A DNA stretch of 64,000 nucleotides, taken from NCBI RefSeq assembly GCF_004208515.1, contig NZ_SGIM01000003.1, positions 332,880 through 396,879 on the forward strand. The letters are read 5' to 3'. The number at the start of each line of letters is the position of its first letter. Position 1 is the stretch's first letter. Of the stretch, positions 16,846-26,468 are shown in pieces. The notes under the pieces are model-generated. The model was not told the origin of the DNA and did no database searches. It worked only from the letters and a program-made list of their open reading frames with translations. This DNA comes from Acinetobacter halotolerans. Its GTDB lineage: Bacteria > Pseudomonadota > Gammaproteobacteria > Pseudomonadales > Moraxellaceae. Both the position numbers and the translations under genes were made by a program.

Positions 16846-17466
16846 TTATTTAAATAACTTTTTCAATTTAGCGCTTAAACCGTGTACAAAACGATGTTTT
16901 GCATTAGCTTTGTCGCTGGTTAAAAAGTTGATCTGAATGGATTGTCGTTGCCCTTCATAAGGCACATAGCCATGCCAACCATTATCAGTCACTTTAAAAG
17001 CAACCAATGTGCCTGGACCCGCATTAATTTCTTCAACATAATCGTCCATGTTCTTTTCATCATTCAAAATACGAAGACGGCCCGTAGCTGCATCCCACGA
17101 TTCATTTAAATAAATCAAAATAGTCAATAATTTGGTCTTTGAATCAGAATGAATACGCCCATCTTTTTGACGAGAATAACCACGTAAAGTGATCATCATT
17201 GGATGCTCCATCACATCCACATCAAATTTTTCAGTCAGGATTTGACGGAACTCTTTACTATCTAAAGATTTCAAAAAACGATCAAAATTGGGTTTAATTT
17301 CTACATCTTCTATGTTGTAACTACCACCTTGTTCAATCTTTGGAAAATCTTGAATAACAGCTTTCACTTCAGCGTCTACTATCGAATTTTCCACAACAAA
17401 GTATGGATAAGGTGAAGTAGAAACTTGCGCTTGTTTTAAAGCATCTAATTTTAAAATGTGTGACAT
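16846..17466 (-). CDS. 2OG-Fe(II) oxygenase family protein
   Basis: A 206-residue double-stranded beta-helix dioxygenase. The iron triad is His106-x-Asp108 (GRIHSDSK) and His165 (NGWHGYVP), and Arg174 (EGQRQSIQINF) is positioned to bind 2-oxoglutarate. The surrounding GYSRQKDGRIHSDS and LIYLN strands resemble prolyl-hydroxylase-like bacterial members. The basic C-terminal tail (KHRFVHGLSAKLKKLFK) is unusual. Substrate unknown; a protein or amino acid hydroxylase is possible. It is a single gene with its own terminator. Confidence 0.82.
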   Translation of the reverse strand: MSHILKLDALKQAQVSTSPYPYFVVENSIVDAEVKAVIQDFPKIEQGGSYNIEDVEIKPNFDRFLKSLDSKEFRQILTEKFDVDVMEHPMMITLRGYSRQKDGRIHSDSKTKLLTILIYLNESWDAATGRLRILNDEKNMDDYVEEINAGPGTLVAFKVTDNGWHGYVPYEGQRQSIQINFLTSDKANAKHRFVHGLSAKLKKLFK

Positions 17467-17631
17467 CGTTACGATTCGACTGAATGATCAAATTAAAATA
17501 AATTATAGCAAATATTTTATTTGTATGATGTTTCGTATTTTTAACAATTGCTTAACATACAATATTTCACCAACCACTTTTATTTTGTACTTTTTATTAA
17601 CCTGATATTTATCGATACAAATTAATATGCA

Positions 17632-17659
17632 TAAAAAAGAGCCTCCGTAGAGGCTCTTT
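17632..17659 (-). terminator. glcB terminator with UACG tetraloop
   Basis: On the minus strand AAAGAGCCTC-TACG-GAGGCTCTTT followed by TTTA: a perfect 10-bp stem closed by C(UACG)G, 14 bp after the glcB stop. Confidence 0.93.
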
Positions 17660-17672
17660 GGATTAGATGAGA

Positions 17673-19835
17673 TTAATCACCTGTATAACCTTTTAATTTT
17701 AAACGCGCAGCGTGTAACAATGGCTCTGTGTAACCTGAAGGTTGCTCTGCACCTTTAAAGATCAAGTCTGAAGCTGCTTGGAAAGCAACACCATCAAAAT
17801 TTGGTGCCATTGGTGTATAAAGCGCATCGTTCGCATTTTGTTGGTCAACAATAACTGCCATACGTTTTAGTACGTCTTCAACTTGCGCACGCGTTACGAT
17901 ACCGTGGCGCAACCAGTTTGCAACGTGCTGAGAAGAAATACGTAATGTTGCACGGTCTTCCATTAAACCAACGTTGTTGATATCTGGAACTTTAGAACAA
18001 CCGACACCAAGATCAACCCAACGAACAACATAACCTAAAATACCCTGACAGTTATTTTCAAGCTCATTGTTCAGTTCTTCAGCCGTCCAATTTGTTTCTG
18101 GAGCGAAAGGAGGTGTTAACAAGTCATCTAAAGACAACATGTTTTCAGCTGCCAACTCATCTTGGCGTGCTTTCACATTGATTTGATGGTAATGCATTGC
18201 ATGCAAAACAGCACCTGTTGGAGAAGGAACCCATGCGCAAGTCGCACCAGCATTTGGATGTGCAGTCTTGGTTGCTAACATATCTTTCATGCTGTCTGGT
18301 TTTGGCCACATGCCTTTACCAATTTGTGCTTTTCCTTGTAAACCACACGCCAAACCAATCGCTACGTTACGGTTTTCGTAAGATGCAATCCATTTTTGTG
18401 TTTTAACAGCTTCTTTACGTACCATTGGCGCGGCTTCCATAGAGGTGTGAATTTCATCACCTGTACGGTCCATAAAGCCAGTATTAATGAAAATTGTACG
18501 GTCTTTAGCAGCAGCAATACAGTTTTTCAAGTTTACCGAGGTACGACGCTCTTCGTCCATGATTCCGATTTTGAGTGTTTTTGCTGGCAAGCCAAGAGCT
18601 TGTTCTGCACGCTCAAATAACTCAACTGCAAATGCAACTTCTTCTGGACCATGCATTTTTGGTTTAACGATATACATCGAACCTTTACGAGAGTTTTTAT
18701 TCTCATTTTGGCCACGAATATCTGCAATTGAAAGTAATGGCGTCACCAAAGCATCCATAATACCTTCAAAAACTTCTTCACCTTCAACCAAAATCGCAGG
18801 GTTTGTCATCAAGTGACCAACGTTACGAAGTAGCATCAGTGAACGACCATGTAATGTTGTGGTGCCACCAATTAAGTTTTGAACGGTACGATCTTTGTTC
18901 AGCGTACGAGTAACGGTTTTGCCATTTTTCTCGATTGATTCTTGCAGATCACCTTTCATCAAACCTAACCAGTTACGGTAGCCTTCAACTTTCTCTTCTG
19001 CATCAACGGCTGCAACAGAATCTTCTAAATCTTGGATTGTAGTAATTGCTGCTTCAAGTGTTAAATCTTTCACACCCGCTGCATCAGTTTTACCCACTGG
19101 GCTATTCGCATCGATATCAATGATAACGTGTAAGCCATTATTTAATAAAACGATTTCTGTTGGATTGGCAGCATCACCATTAAAACCAACAAATTGAGAC
19201 TCATGCTCTAAAGATGTTGTAGAACCATCTTTCAGAGTTACGACTAAACGATTGTGATCAATCGCATATTTGGTCGCATCCGCATGTGAACCTTGTGCCA
19301 ACGGGAAAGTTTGATTTAAGAAGTCCTTAGCAAATGCAATTACCTTGTCGCCACGAACTGGGTTATAACCCTTACCTTTTTCCGCACCGCCTTCCTCAGA
19401 AATTACATCTGTACCATAAAGCGCATCGTATAAAGACCCCCAACGTGCGTTCGCAGCGTTTAAGCAATAACGTGCGTTACGTACAGGTACTACCAATTGT
19501 GGACCTGCTAATAGAGCAATTTCTTCATCTACATTTTCAGTTGTAACATTGAAGTCTGCAACTTCTGGCACTAAGTAACCGATTTCAGTTAAAAATGCTT
19601 TATATGCGTTTAGTTCAAATTTATTGTTGCGATGCCACTCATCAATCTTTGCTTGGAGTTCTTCACGCTTAGCCAATAATGCTTTGTTCTTAGGGCTAAG
19701 ATCAACAACGACTTGCTCGAAGTTCTTCCAATAAGTTTCACTGTCTAAACCAGAACCTGGTAAAGCTTCATTTTCGATGAAATCGTAAAGTTCTTTAGCA
19801 ATCGCTAGCTTGCCTTTTTGAATACGTGCAGTCAT
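17673..19835 (-). CDS. glcB: malate synthase G
   Basis: The 720-residue monomeric isoform G of malate synthase, which condenses glyoxylate with acetyl-CoA to malate in the glyoxylate bypass and in glycolate use. The length matches the family (about 720-725). Recognisable segments are [18 protein letters not shown] with its catalytic Arg, [34 protein letters not shown] and [17 protein letters not shown] six bases before the ATG supports the start. The gene stands alone with no glc operon neighbours; a 290-bp upstream gap probably holds its promoter. Confidence 0.97.
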   Translation of the reverse strand: MTARIQKGKLAIAKELYDFIENEALPGSGLDSETYWKNFEQVVVDLSPKNKALLAKREELQAKIDEWHRNNKFELNAYKAFLTEIGYLVPEVADFNVTTENVDEEIALLAGPQLVVPVRNARYCLNAANARWGSLYDALYGTDVISEEGGAEKGKGYNPVRGDKVIAFAKDFLNQTFPLAQGSHADATKYAIDHNRLVVTLKDGSTTSLEHESQFVGFNGDAANPTEIVLLNNGLHVIIDIDANSPVGKTDAAGVKDLTLEAAITTIQDLEDSVAAVDAEEKVEGYRNWLGLMKGDLQESIEKNGKTVTRTLNKDRTVQNLIGGTTTLHGRSLMLLRNVGHLMTNPAILVEGEEVFEGIMDALVTPLLSIADIRGQNENKNSRKGSMYIVKPKMHGPEEVAFAVELFERAEQALGLPAKTLKIGIMDEERRTSVNLKNCIAAAKDRTIFINTGFMDRTGDEIHTSMEAAPMVRKEAVKTQKWIASYENRNVAIGLACGLQGKAQIGKGMWPKPDSMKDMLATKTAHPNAGATCAWVPSPTGAVLHAMHYHQINVKARQDELAAENMLSLDDLLTPPFAPETNWTAEELNNELENNCQGILGYVVRWVDLGVGCSKVPDINNVGLMEDRATLRISSQHVANWLRHGIVTRAQVEDVLKRMAVIVDQQNANDALYTPMAPNFDGVAFQAASDLIFKGAEQPSGYTEPLLHAARLKLKGYTGD

Positions 19836-20092
19836 TGTCTTTCCTGATGGTGCTAACTTTTTATAACAAGAAACCTAGTATACCGATTTATACTAGCCTG
19901 AATAGTAATATCACATTCCTAAATAGTAAGCATTTTCCAAGTAGAAGGTATTGACAAATATCAATTTATGCCTTATTTGAGAAATGAAATGCATGACATT
20001 CTTACAGTTTCGGTTTGCAATAGACTCAATTCTAAAACCTATCTAGTTATAGCAAAATTTAACCAAGAATAAAGCTATCTCTATCTAAATTT
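19836..20092. other. intergenic region upstream of glcB
   Basis: About 260 bp between glcB and the terminator of zapE. It is A+T-rich; I see no hairpin or reading frame, and no promoter I would assign with confidence. Confidence 0.45.
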
Positions 20093-20121
20093 ATAAAAAA
20101 AGGCATTCCGAAGAATGCCTT
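20093..20121 (-). terminator. zapE terminator with UUCG tetraloop
   Basis: On the minus strand AAGGCATTC-TTCG-GAATGCCTT followed by seven T residues; the stem closes with the very stable C(UUCG)G loop. Confidence 0.94.
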
Positions 20122-20127
20122 GTAGTT

Positions 20128-21273
20128 TTATGATGTTTTTGCAATTTGAATTTGCCGATGCTCAGAATTTAGATACTCATCTGATTGCATTTCCAACAAT
20201 CTTGAACGTGTACGCTCGATTTCAAACGCCAGCCTATCACCTTCATAAAGTTCAATAATTGAATCTTCTGAGGTTAGTAACAACTTCACCCCACGATCAT
20301 AAAACTCATCGACTAAATAAATGAAACGACGCGTTCCCTCTGACAAGAAATCAGTTAGATGCGGGACACCACTCACCAATACTGTATTATAAATATTGGC
20401 GATCTCAATAAAATCAGCAGGACTACGCGGCTTGAAACATAGTTCAGAAAACTCACACCACAATACATCTTCTGTGTGACCCAGTGTCTCTACCACCCGA
20501 TTATTAATCATGATCGGTGAGTTTGACTGGACCTGAGTTTGTGTCAAAGCATGGAAACGCTCTGCCATCCAAGATTGTACATCATGACCAAGCGGGTGTT
20601 TAAACAGCTGTGCTTGTTTTAATACCCGTAAACGATAGTCAATCCCTGCATCTACATTTAAAACTGTACAGTTTTTCTGTACCAACTCAATTGTAGGCAA
20701 GAAGCGATCGCGGTGAATACCATTTTTATATAAACCCTCTGGCGCAATGTTTGAGGTTGCAACCAGAGTAACGCCCCGCTCGAACAATTTTTGGAATAAA
20801 TCACTCAGAATCATTGCGTCAGTTACGTTTGATACAAAAAACTCATCAAAGCATATCACCACAGCATTTTTATAAATCTGATCAGCGACTGAATCTAGAG
20901 GATTGCGTTGTCCTGAAAGCTTATTTAACTCTTTATGTACATGTTGCATAAAGTGATGGAAATGCATCCGTATTTTACGACGGAATGGAACTGATTCATA
21001 GAATTGATCCATGAGCCACGTTTTTCCACGACCTACACCACCCCACATATATACACCTTTAGGATAGGTTTGACGACGGAAACGTCGAAACGCTTTCTTA
21101 GAAGCCTTATAGCGAGTGAGTAACTCTTTCCATACTCGATCTAACTCTTGCACTGCCTGAGCCTGAGCTTCATCAGGCATGAATTGTCCTGACTCAATTG
21201 CTTGAGCATAGCGCTCAGCAGGTGAAGTTGGAGTATATGCAGTGCTATGTGAGTCTGGTTTAGAATTTGACAT
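20128..21273 (-). CDS. zapE: cell division protein ZapE (AFG1-like ATPase)
   Basis: A 381-residue AAA+-type ATPase of the AFG1 family, which in E. coli associates with the Z-ring and destabilises FtsZ polymers. Walker A is GGVGRGKT at 78-85, Walker B is VICFDEFFV, and ATSNIAPEGLYKNGIHRDRFLP is the sensor-1 and following family signature. There is no membrane span. No strong ribosome binding site precedes the ATG. The family's length is about 375 residues, so it is complete. It is a single gene ending in a tetraloop terminator. Confidence 0.93.
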   Translation of the reverse strand: MSNSKPDSHSTAYTPTSPAERYAQAIESGQFMPDEAQAQAVQELDRVWKELLTRYKASKKAFRRFRRQTYPKGVYMWGGVGRGKTWLMDQFYESVPFRRKIRMHFHHFMQHVHKELNKLSGQRNPLDSVADQIYKNAVVICFDEFFVSNVTDAMILSDLFQKLFERGVTLVATSNIAPEGLYKNGIHRDRFLPTIELVQKNCTVLNVDAGIDYRLRVLKQAQLFKHPLGHDVQSWMAERFHALTQTQVQSNSPIMINNRVVETLGHTEDVLWCEFSELCFKPRSPADFIEIANIYNTVLVSGVPHLTDFLSEGTRRFIYLVDEFYDRGVKLLLTSEDSIIELYEGDRLAFEIERTRSRLLEMQSDEYLNSEHRQIQIAKTS

Positions 21274-21391
21274 AAGGTGTTATTGCAATTTTAATTGAGG
21301 AAAATTATATCGAACATTGAGTTCAAAGACATTAGATTTTAGGCTTATTTATCATAGCGTTTAAACATCATAATGTACCATTTTTAATCAT

Positions 21392-22411
21392 TTAATGATT
21401 CCGATTATACTGCCTAGGACTGTGCCCGAACCATCTTTTAAACGCATGATTGAAAGCCGCGGGTTCAGAATAGCCTAACATTTCCGCTATTTGCTCAATG
21501 GAATATGAGCTACCTTCTATGAATTTTATTGCCTTCTGTTTAATCAGTCTTTCACGAATTTCTTTATAGCTGGTCTGCATTTGCTGCAATTGATGCCTTA
21601 AAGTCCGCTCAGGAATTTTCAATGCACATGCCGTTTCAGTCATGGTGGGTATGACCCCATTTTGCAATTCTAGATAGTCCTCAACGTATTCTACGATCGT
21701 CACTTTTGAGTGAGAAGCCTTCTCTAATTGTTCTATATCACGTAGGCATTTTTCTTCATACATTCTATAAGTCAATGTATCAGCCGAAGGAATTGCGACA
21801 TCTAAAATTTGAGTATTATCTAGAATAAATACTGCTTGCTTACACGAAAATTTAACATCTTGACCATAATACTGCTGATATGCTTCGACCAACTGCAAAT
21901 CCGTTGGTCTGTTAAAGGGTAGTTCAATCTGGATATTCGGTGCTTCTAGTCCCATCATCTTAAAAATATCTTGCAGGAACTTATAGGTTCCTGAGATTTC
22001 ACACTGTGCCCTAAACTGCCCTAAATTGGTATCCAAATCAACAGGTTGGTAATATAAATGAATAGCGTTATTTTTAATTTCGAGCTGTAAAGAACCAAAC
22101 AAATGCGTGAGCTGTTGAAAACGCACGCCATTCAACAAGGCATGATGTAATGTATCACTGGTAACAATCAACATGAGAAATGGGCCATATCCAGTCAAAG
22201 CATAGTGCTGACCGATGAACAACCCTTGTTCAGGTGAAATGTCTTGACTAATATGTTGCAGAATATCCCATTCAATGGCATCGGGTATAATTGAACTTGG
22301 ATCTAAAGCGTCAGCCTGTATTCCCATATTGGCTAAACGTGCATCCACATCGATACCGACATGACGCATGCCTTGAATCAAATACATCAATCCGAGGATA
22401 GATCTCTTCAT
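21392..22411 (-). CDS. AraC-family regulator with arabinose-binding-like N-domain
   Basis: A 339-residue regulator. The N-terminal 200 residues resemble the Arabinose_bd (OruR-type) effector domain; the C-terminal hundred hold the two AraC helix-turn-helix motifs (ACALKIPERTLRHQLQQMQTS and IAEMLGYSEPAAFNHAFKRW, then GHSPRQYNR). I start at the ATG at 22411; an in-frame TTG at 22432 is unlikely. It diverges from the flavin monooxygenase gene across about 155 bp, so it is the obvious candidate to control that gene. The effector is unknown. Confidence 0.9.
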   Translation of the reverse strand: MKRSILGLMYLIQGMRHVGIDVDARLANMGIQADALDPSSIIPDAIEWDILQHISQDISPEQGLFIGQHYALTGYGPFLMLIVTSDTLHHALLNGVRFQQLTHLFGSLQLEIKNNAIHLYYQPVDLDTNLGQFRAQCEISGTYKFLQDIFKMMGLEAPNIQIELPFNRPTDLQLVEAYQQYYGQDVKFSCKQAVFILDNTQILDVAIPSADTLTYRMYEEKCLRDIEQLEKASHSKVTIVEYVEDYLELQNGVIPTMTETACALKIPERTLRHQLQQMQTSYKEIRERLIKQKAIKFIEGSSYSIEQIAEMLGYSEPAAFNHAFKRWFGHSPRQYNRNH

Positions 22412-22566
22412 AATTCTGGATACAGTTCTCAAAACTTTAATGTTTTACTATAAAAACTTTTATAAATGAATTGCCGAAATGATCAAGTTTTACGTCTATA
22501 CAATCATATTTAATCTCGCCAAAACCTTTAAACTGACACAAAATTTAGCTGTGTAGGGCGTGGACT

Positions 22567-24081
22567 ATGCGTGATGTAAACCAAAAAGCAATTCAAAAAA
22601 CTAAAGTTGCTATTATTGGTGCAGGATTTGGTGGTTTAGCGATGGCTATTCGACTATTACAAAGCCAAATCAAAGATTTTGTAATTTTAGAAAAAACCAA
22701 TGATGTTGGTGGCACATGGCGTGAAAATCAATATCCTGGCGCAGCTTGTGATGTGCAATCACACATGTATTCCCTTTCATTTGCACCGAAAACTGATTGG
22801 TCAAAGCGCTATGCGGAAGCAGATGAAATCTTTGATTATATTCAAGATATTACTCAACAATATAATCTGAAAGATTATTGCAAATTCAACCATGAAGTCA
22901 CTCATGCCGAGTTTGATGAAGAACGTAATATTTGGACGATAGAATTTAAAGATCAACCGACGCTTGAAGCTCAGTTTGTAATATTCGCTTCTGGCCCATT
23001 ACATGTCCCTCAAATCCCGCATCTAAAAGGGATTGAAAAGTTTAAAGGCAAAGTTTTCCATTCTTCTCAATGGGATCATGATTATGATCTTAACGGTAAA
23101 TCTGTTGCGTCTATTGGCACGGGTGGCAGTGCAATTCAATATATTCCAGAAATTGCACCAGAAGTTAAGCAACTTTATGTTCTTCAACGTACTGCAGCTT
23201 GGGTCATCCCTCGCGACGAACGTAAATACTCGCAGTTAAGTAAAACACTGTTTAAAGCATCTAATCTCTATCGTAAAATTCATCGTAGTCGTTTGTACTG
23301 GACCAACGAATCTCGCGTCGTACCAATTGTACAACCTCAGATTATGAAATATGGTCAAAAACTTGCTGAAGCCTTTATTCGCTTCCAAGTCAAAGACAAA
23401 GAACTTGCAAAGAAACTTACCCCTGACTTTGTGATGGGTTGTAAGCGTATTCTGATTTCAAATAAATATTTTCCTACCTTCAACCGTAAAAATGTTGAGT
23501 TAATCACGGATGGTGTTCAAGAAATTACTGAAAATGGCATCATCACAAAAGATGGCAAAGAACGTCAAATTGATTGCTTAATTTACGGTACAGGCTTTAT
23601 TACTGATCCACGTATCTACTTAAAGCATTTCGATTGTGTCGGACGCAATTGTATTGAACTCAAACAAGCTTGGAAAGATGGTGCAGAAAGTTACTATGGG
23701 ATGAGCACCAAGAACTTCCCTAACTTGTTCCAGTTATTGGGACCTAATACGATTCTTGGTCATAACTCTGTGATCTTCATGATCGAGTCACAAGTAAATT
23801 ACATTTTACAGCTTATCCAAACCGTAGATAAAACAGGTACTCAAGCAGTAGAAATTAAGCATGAAGTACAAGATCAGTTCAATGAGCGTGTACAAGAGCA
23901 GCTTAAAGGTACCGTATGGCAAGCAGGTGGCTGTAGTAGTTGGTACCAATCAGCTGACGGTAAAAACTTCTCTTTATGGCCAACTTATACTTGGAGATTC
24001 TGGTTAGAAACACGTAAAGTGAATGTTGCTGATTATAACTTTCTCAGCACAACAGAAAACGTAAAAAACAATGCAGCCTAA
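22567..24081 (+). CDS. Baeyer-Villiger-type flavin monooxygenase
   Basis: A 504-residue FAD/NADPH monooxygenase. The FAD Rossmann motif GAGFGG is at 18-23 and the NADPH motif GTGGSA is at 185-190. Between them F160-x-G162-xxx-H166-xxx-W170-D171 fits the type I Baeyer-Villiger fingerprint. Such enzymes insert oxygen next to a ketone to give esters or lactones, sometimes acting on steroids or long-chain ketones. It starts at an ATG after GTGG and diverges from an AraC regulator. FMO-like sulfur or nitrogen oxidation remains possible. A terminator directly follows. Confidence 0.9.
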   Translation: MRDVNQKAIQKTKVAIIGAGFGGLAMAIRLLQSQIKDFVILEKTNDVGGTWRENQYPGAACDVQSHMYSLSFAPKTDWSKRYAEADEIFDYIQDITQQYNLKDYCKFNHEVTHAEFDEERNIWTIEFKDQPTLEAQFVIFASGPLHVPQIPHLKGIEKFKGKVFHSSQWDHDYDLNGKSVASIGTGGSAIQYIPEIAPEVKQLYVLQRTAAWVIPRDERKYSQLSKTLFKASNLYRKIHRSRLYWTNESRVVPIVQPQIMKYGQKLAEAFIRFQVKDKELAKKLTPDFVMGCKRILISNKYFPTFNRKNVELITDGVQEITENGIITKDGKERQIDCLIYGTGFITDPRIYLKHFDCVGRNCIELKQAWKDGAESYYGMSTKNFPNLFQLLGPNTILGHNSVIFMIESQVNYILQLIQTVDKTGTQAVEIKHEVQDQFNERVQEQLKGTVWQAGGCSSWYQSADGKNFSLWPTYTWRFWLETRKVNVADYNFLSTTENVKNNAA

Positions 24082-24100
24082 TCAATAATTCCTCATAATA

Positions 24101-24129
24101 AGCAGGTTATTCGTGACCTGCTTTTTTTT
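24101..24129 (+). terminator. terminator whose T run touches the lysO start codon
   Basis: AGCAGGT (24101-24107), 8-nt loop, ACCTGCT (24116-24122), then eight T residues to 24129. The next base begins the ATG of the following gene. Confidence 0.88.
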
Positions 24130-25047
24130 ATGCAATCTGCTGTTCTTATTTTCCAAATCTTTATTGCAATAAGTCTAGGCTATTTTTTAGCACCCTATTT
24201 ATCACAAAAAAATAAACGTTTTGTCTTTAAAGTACTTCCTTATTTTTCCTATATTTTATTAATCAGTGTTGCATTCGAACTCGCCCAAGCGTTGAATCAT
24301 ATTCAAAATCCCGTTGCAATTTTACCTCCTGCACTATTAATCGCATTTAGCACATCGATGGGTTCATTCTTCATTTGCTTGATGACTTATAAAGTCATTG
24401 ATCGTCAAAGCGTACAAGGAAGAATATCATCACATCTATTTATCAATGCATTGAAAAATATTGCTAAAGCATTTTTAGCATTGGGTGTCGGAATTTTGTT
24501 GGGTGCGTTTGTAAATATGTCTAATCTACAGATCACATTTAACAGTTGGTATTTATTACTGGTCTTTATCTGCTTGATCGGTGTTGAACTCGCATTTACA
24601 CAGTTTGACCGTAGTTGGTTAAGTTGGAAAATTTTACTTGTTCCTATTGCTGCCATCATTGGCTCGTGTATAGCCTCTATTTTCAACTATTTTATTCTAT
24701 CCAATCACTTTAGCTTGAATGAGGTGATGGCTTTGGCTCAAGGCTATGGTTGGTATTCAATGTCTGGGATTTTATTCACAGAACTACACTCAGCCAAACT
24801 TGGTGGGATTGCGTTATTAACTGATCTGTTTAGAGAAATTTTCGCGATTCTATTGATGTATTGTCTCGGTTGGCGTTTTCCACGATCGGCAATTTCAAGT
24901 GCTGGCGCAACCTCGATGGATGTCACACTCGCCATGGTCAAACAATCATGTGGTACGCATTACATACCACATGCGATGATGAGCGGATTAATTCTTTCTT
25001 TACTTGCACCACTGTTAATCAGCTTGTTTTTAAATCTGAAATTATAA
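24130..25047 (+). CDS. LysO-family lysine exporter
   Basis: A 305-residue integral membrane protein with about 8 to 10 spans. The second half carries the LysO (formerly DUF340/YbjE) signature: GYGWYSMSGIL, LGGIALLTDLFREIFA and SSAGATSMDVTLAMV with conserved Asp and Glu in membrane segments. E. coli LysO exports L-lysine and confers resistance to its toxic analogue. The ATG directly follows the T run of a terminator, so it lacks a leader and Shine-Dalgarno sequence unless translated from a readthrough transcript. No alternative ATG lies nearby upstream. It converges with pyrF. Confidence 0.85.
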   Translation: MQSAVLIFQIFIAISLGYFLAPYLSQKNKRFVFKVLPYFSYILLISVAFELAQALNHIQNPVAILPPALLIAFSTSMGSFFICLMTYKVIDRQSVQGRISSHLFINALKNIAKAFLALGVGILLGAFVNMSNLQITFNSWYLLLVFICLIGVELAFTQFDRSWLSWKILLVPIAAIIGSCIASIFNYFILSNHFSLNEVMALAQGYGWYSMSGILFTELHSAKLGGIALLTDLFREIFAILLMYCLGWRFPRSAISSAGATSMDVTLAMVKQSCGTHYIPHAMMSGLILSLLAPLLISLFLNLKL

Positions 25048-25081
25048 TGGCTATTCAGTTTGCTAATTCGTCGATCACACC

Positions 25082-25104
25082 ATAGGCGAACATAGTTCAC
25101 CTAT
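25082..25104 (-). terminator. hairpin between lysO and pyrF, possible pyrF terminator
   Basis: On the minus strand ATAGGTGAAC-TAT-GTTCGCCTAT, 10 bp with one G-U pair, 12 bp past the pyrF stop, but with no U tract. Confidence 0.45.
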
Positions 25105-25116
25105 CCATGAGTAGAT

Positions 25117-25797
25117 TTAAATCGAAGCTAAAATCGACTTTAACATTTCGGTTGGATTGTCTGCTTTGGTAATGGGGCGACCAATCACTAAGTGTGTAGA
25201 ACCATCTTGCATCGCTTGTTTTGGTGTCACGATACGTTTTTGGTCATCAGCATTTGAACCTTCAGGACGTATACCCGGCGTTACAAGTGCAAAATCTTGA
25301 CCGAGCATTTCACGTAAAATTTTGGCTTCTTGGGCAGAACATACCACACCATCCAAACCACTCTCTTGTGTGAGTTTTGCTAAGCGCTGTACCTGCTCAA
25401 CGGGTTCTATATCTAAACCAATATCACGTAAATCTTCACGCCCCATAGAGGTTAAAACAGTCACTGCAATCAATTGCGTTTGATAGTTGCCCGCCTGCAA
25501 TCGCTCAACACAAGTTTCCATCATCTTGCGACCGCCGGATGCATGAACATTAACCATCCACACGCCTAAATCAGCAGCCGCACAAACGGCTTGCGCTGTT
25601 GTATTTGGAATATCATGAAATTTTAGATCAAGGAAAACGTCAAAACCTTTATCTTGTAGGTTTTTAACAATAGATGGACCTTCACGAGTAAAAAGCTCCT
25701 TGCCCACTTTTACACGACAAAGTGACGGATCAAGCTGATCTACAATAGTTAGGGCGTCAAATTGGCTTTTTGCGTCTAAGGCAACAATAATACTCAC
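25117..25797 (-). CDS. pyrF: orotidine 5'-phosphate decarboxylase
   Basis: A 226-residue TIM-barrel enzyme that converts OMP to UMP, the last step of pyrimidine synthesis. The catalytic Lys-Asp network is in [17 protein letters not shown], and the phosphate site is TPGIRPEG plus [10 protein letters not shown]. The start is the GTG at 25797 ([10 protein letters not shown]): upstream in-frame codons overlap a good promoter (-35 at 25851-25856, -10 at 25829-25834) and would add a hydrophobic stretch foreign to the family. GGA lies nine bases before the GTG. Elsewhere pyrF often follows lapA; here another module separates them. Confidence 0.93.
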   Translation of the reverse strand: MSIIVALDAKSQFDALTIVDQLDPSLCRVKVGKELFTREGPSIVKNLQDKGFDVFLDLKFHDIPNTTAQAVCAAADLGVWMVNVHASGGRKMMETCVERLQAGNYQTQLIAVTVLTSMGREDLRDIGLDIEPVEQVQRLAKLTQESGLDGVVCSAQEAKILREMLGQDFALVTPGIRPEGSNADDQKRIVTPKQAMQDGSTHLVIGRPITKADNPTEMLKSILASI

Positions 25798-25828
25798 AAA
25801 TCTAATTCCATCACATAAAAATCGGTTC

Positions 25829-25856
25829 ATTATAAGATGATTAATAAAATGAACAA
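25829..25856 (-). promoter_or_regulatory. candidate pyrF promoter
   Basis: On the minus strand, -35 TTGTTC, a 16-bp spacer and a perfect -10 TATAAT. It gives a short leader to the GTG start at 25797. Confidence 0.6.
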
Positions 25857-25908
25857 AGCAAGAAAGCATCCAGAATGAAAAAAGCTTTCTCACCACGACT
25901 CTATTAAG

Positions 25909-26457
25909 CTATCTTTGCTCAGAAATTAATATTGCTCTGGTGTCTTGTTCTAGCGCTTCAAAAATATGTTCTTGGTCAGCAGGATAACAAATATAATCTC
26001 CCTCATTTAACAATACAGCATCGGAAGTTAATCCGACCTTTGCTCTTCCTTTCATGATAATAATATGTTCAATACTACCTATCGGATGCGGTTGACTACA
26101 ACGTGGTTCGCCCGGTTGCGTTGTCAAAATATACACATCTCTTCGAGCTCCTGTTGGACATATTGCCAATAAAATCGCTTGATAATGTGCAATCTCTGAT
26201 GAAACAGACGGCCCTTCACCAAAACGAATGACTTGTGTCTGAGCAATATTTGTTTCCATCAACTTAGCGAAAGGAATATCCAAGGCAACACATAAAGCCC
26301 ATAAAGTTTCTAAACTAGGATTTCCTTGAGCCGCTTCTAATTGAGACAATGTCGATTTAGCAATACCTGCGCGACGAGCAAGTTCCGCCAAAGATACTCC
26401 AGCTTTTTGTCTTTCTCTCTGCAAACCTTTTGCAACAATTTCTATTGGCAACGCCAT
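25909..26457 (-). CDS. XRE-cupin transcriptional regulator
   Basis: A 182-residue protein with an XRE/Cro-type helix-turn-helix at about residues 17-55 (GVSLAELARRAGIAKSTLSQLEAAQGNPSLETL) and a C-terminal cupin barrel (about 110-175) with His residues in HPIGSIEHIIIM and DQEHIFEA that could bind a ligand or metal. This is the architecture of many regulators of amino acid or polyamine metabolism. It diverges from azlC across an 89-bp region with palindromic operator-like sites, so it probably controls azlCD and itself. Its stop is about 110 bp upstream of the pyrF start. Confidence 0.9.
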   Translation of the reverse strand: MALPIEIVAKGLQRERQKAGVSLAELARRAGIAKSTLSQLEAAQGNPSLETLWALCVALDIPFAKLMETNIAQTQVIRFGEGPSVSSEIAHYQAILLAICPTGARRDVYILTTQPGEPRCSQPHPIGSIEHIIIMKGRAKVGLTSDAVLLNEGDYICYPADQEHIFEALEQDTRAILISEQR

Positions 26458-26468
26458 AAAACACCATA

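Noticed and set aside
25798..25896. Longer pyrF start giving a 259-residue protein
   Set aside because: The extension is hydrophobic and Cys-rich, unlike OMP decarboxylases, and overlaps a TATAAT promoter. The GTG at 25797 gives the family N-terminus.
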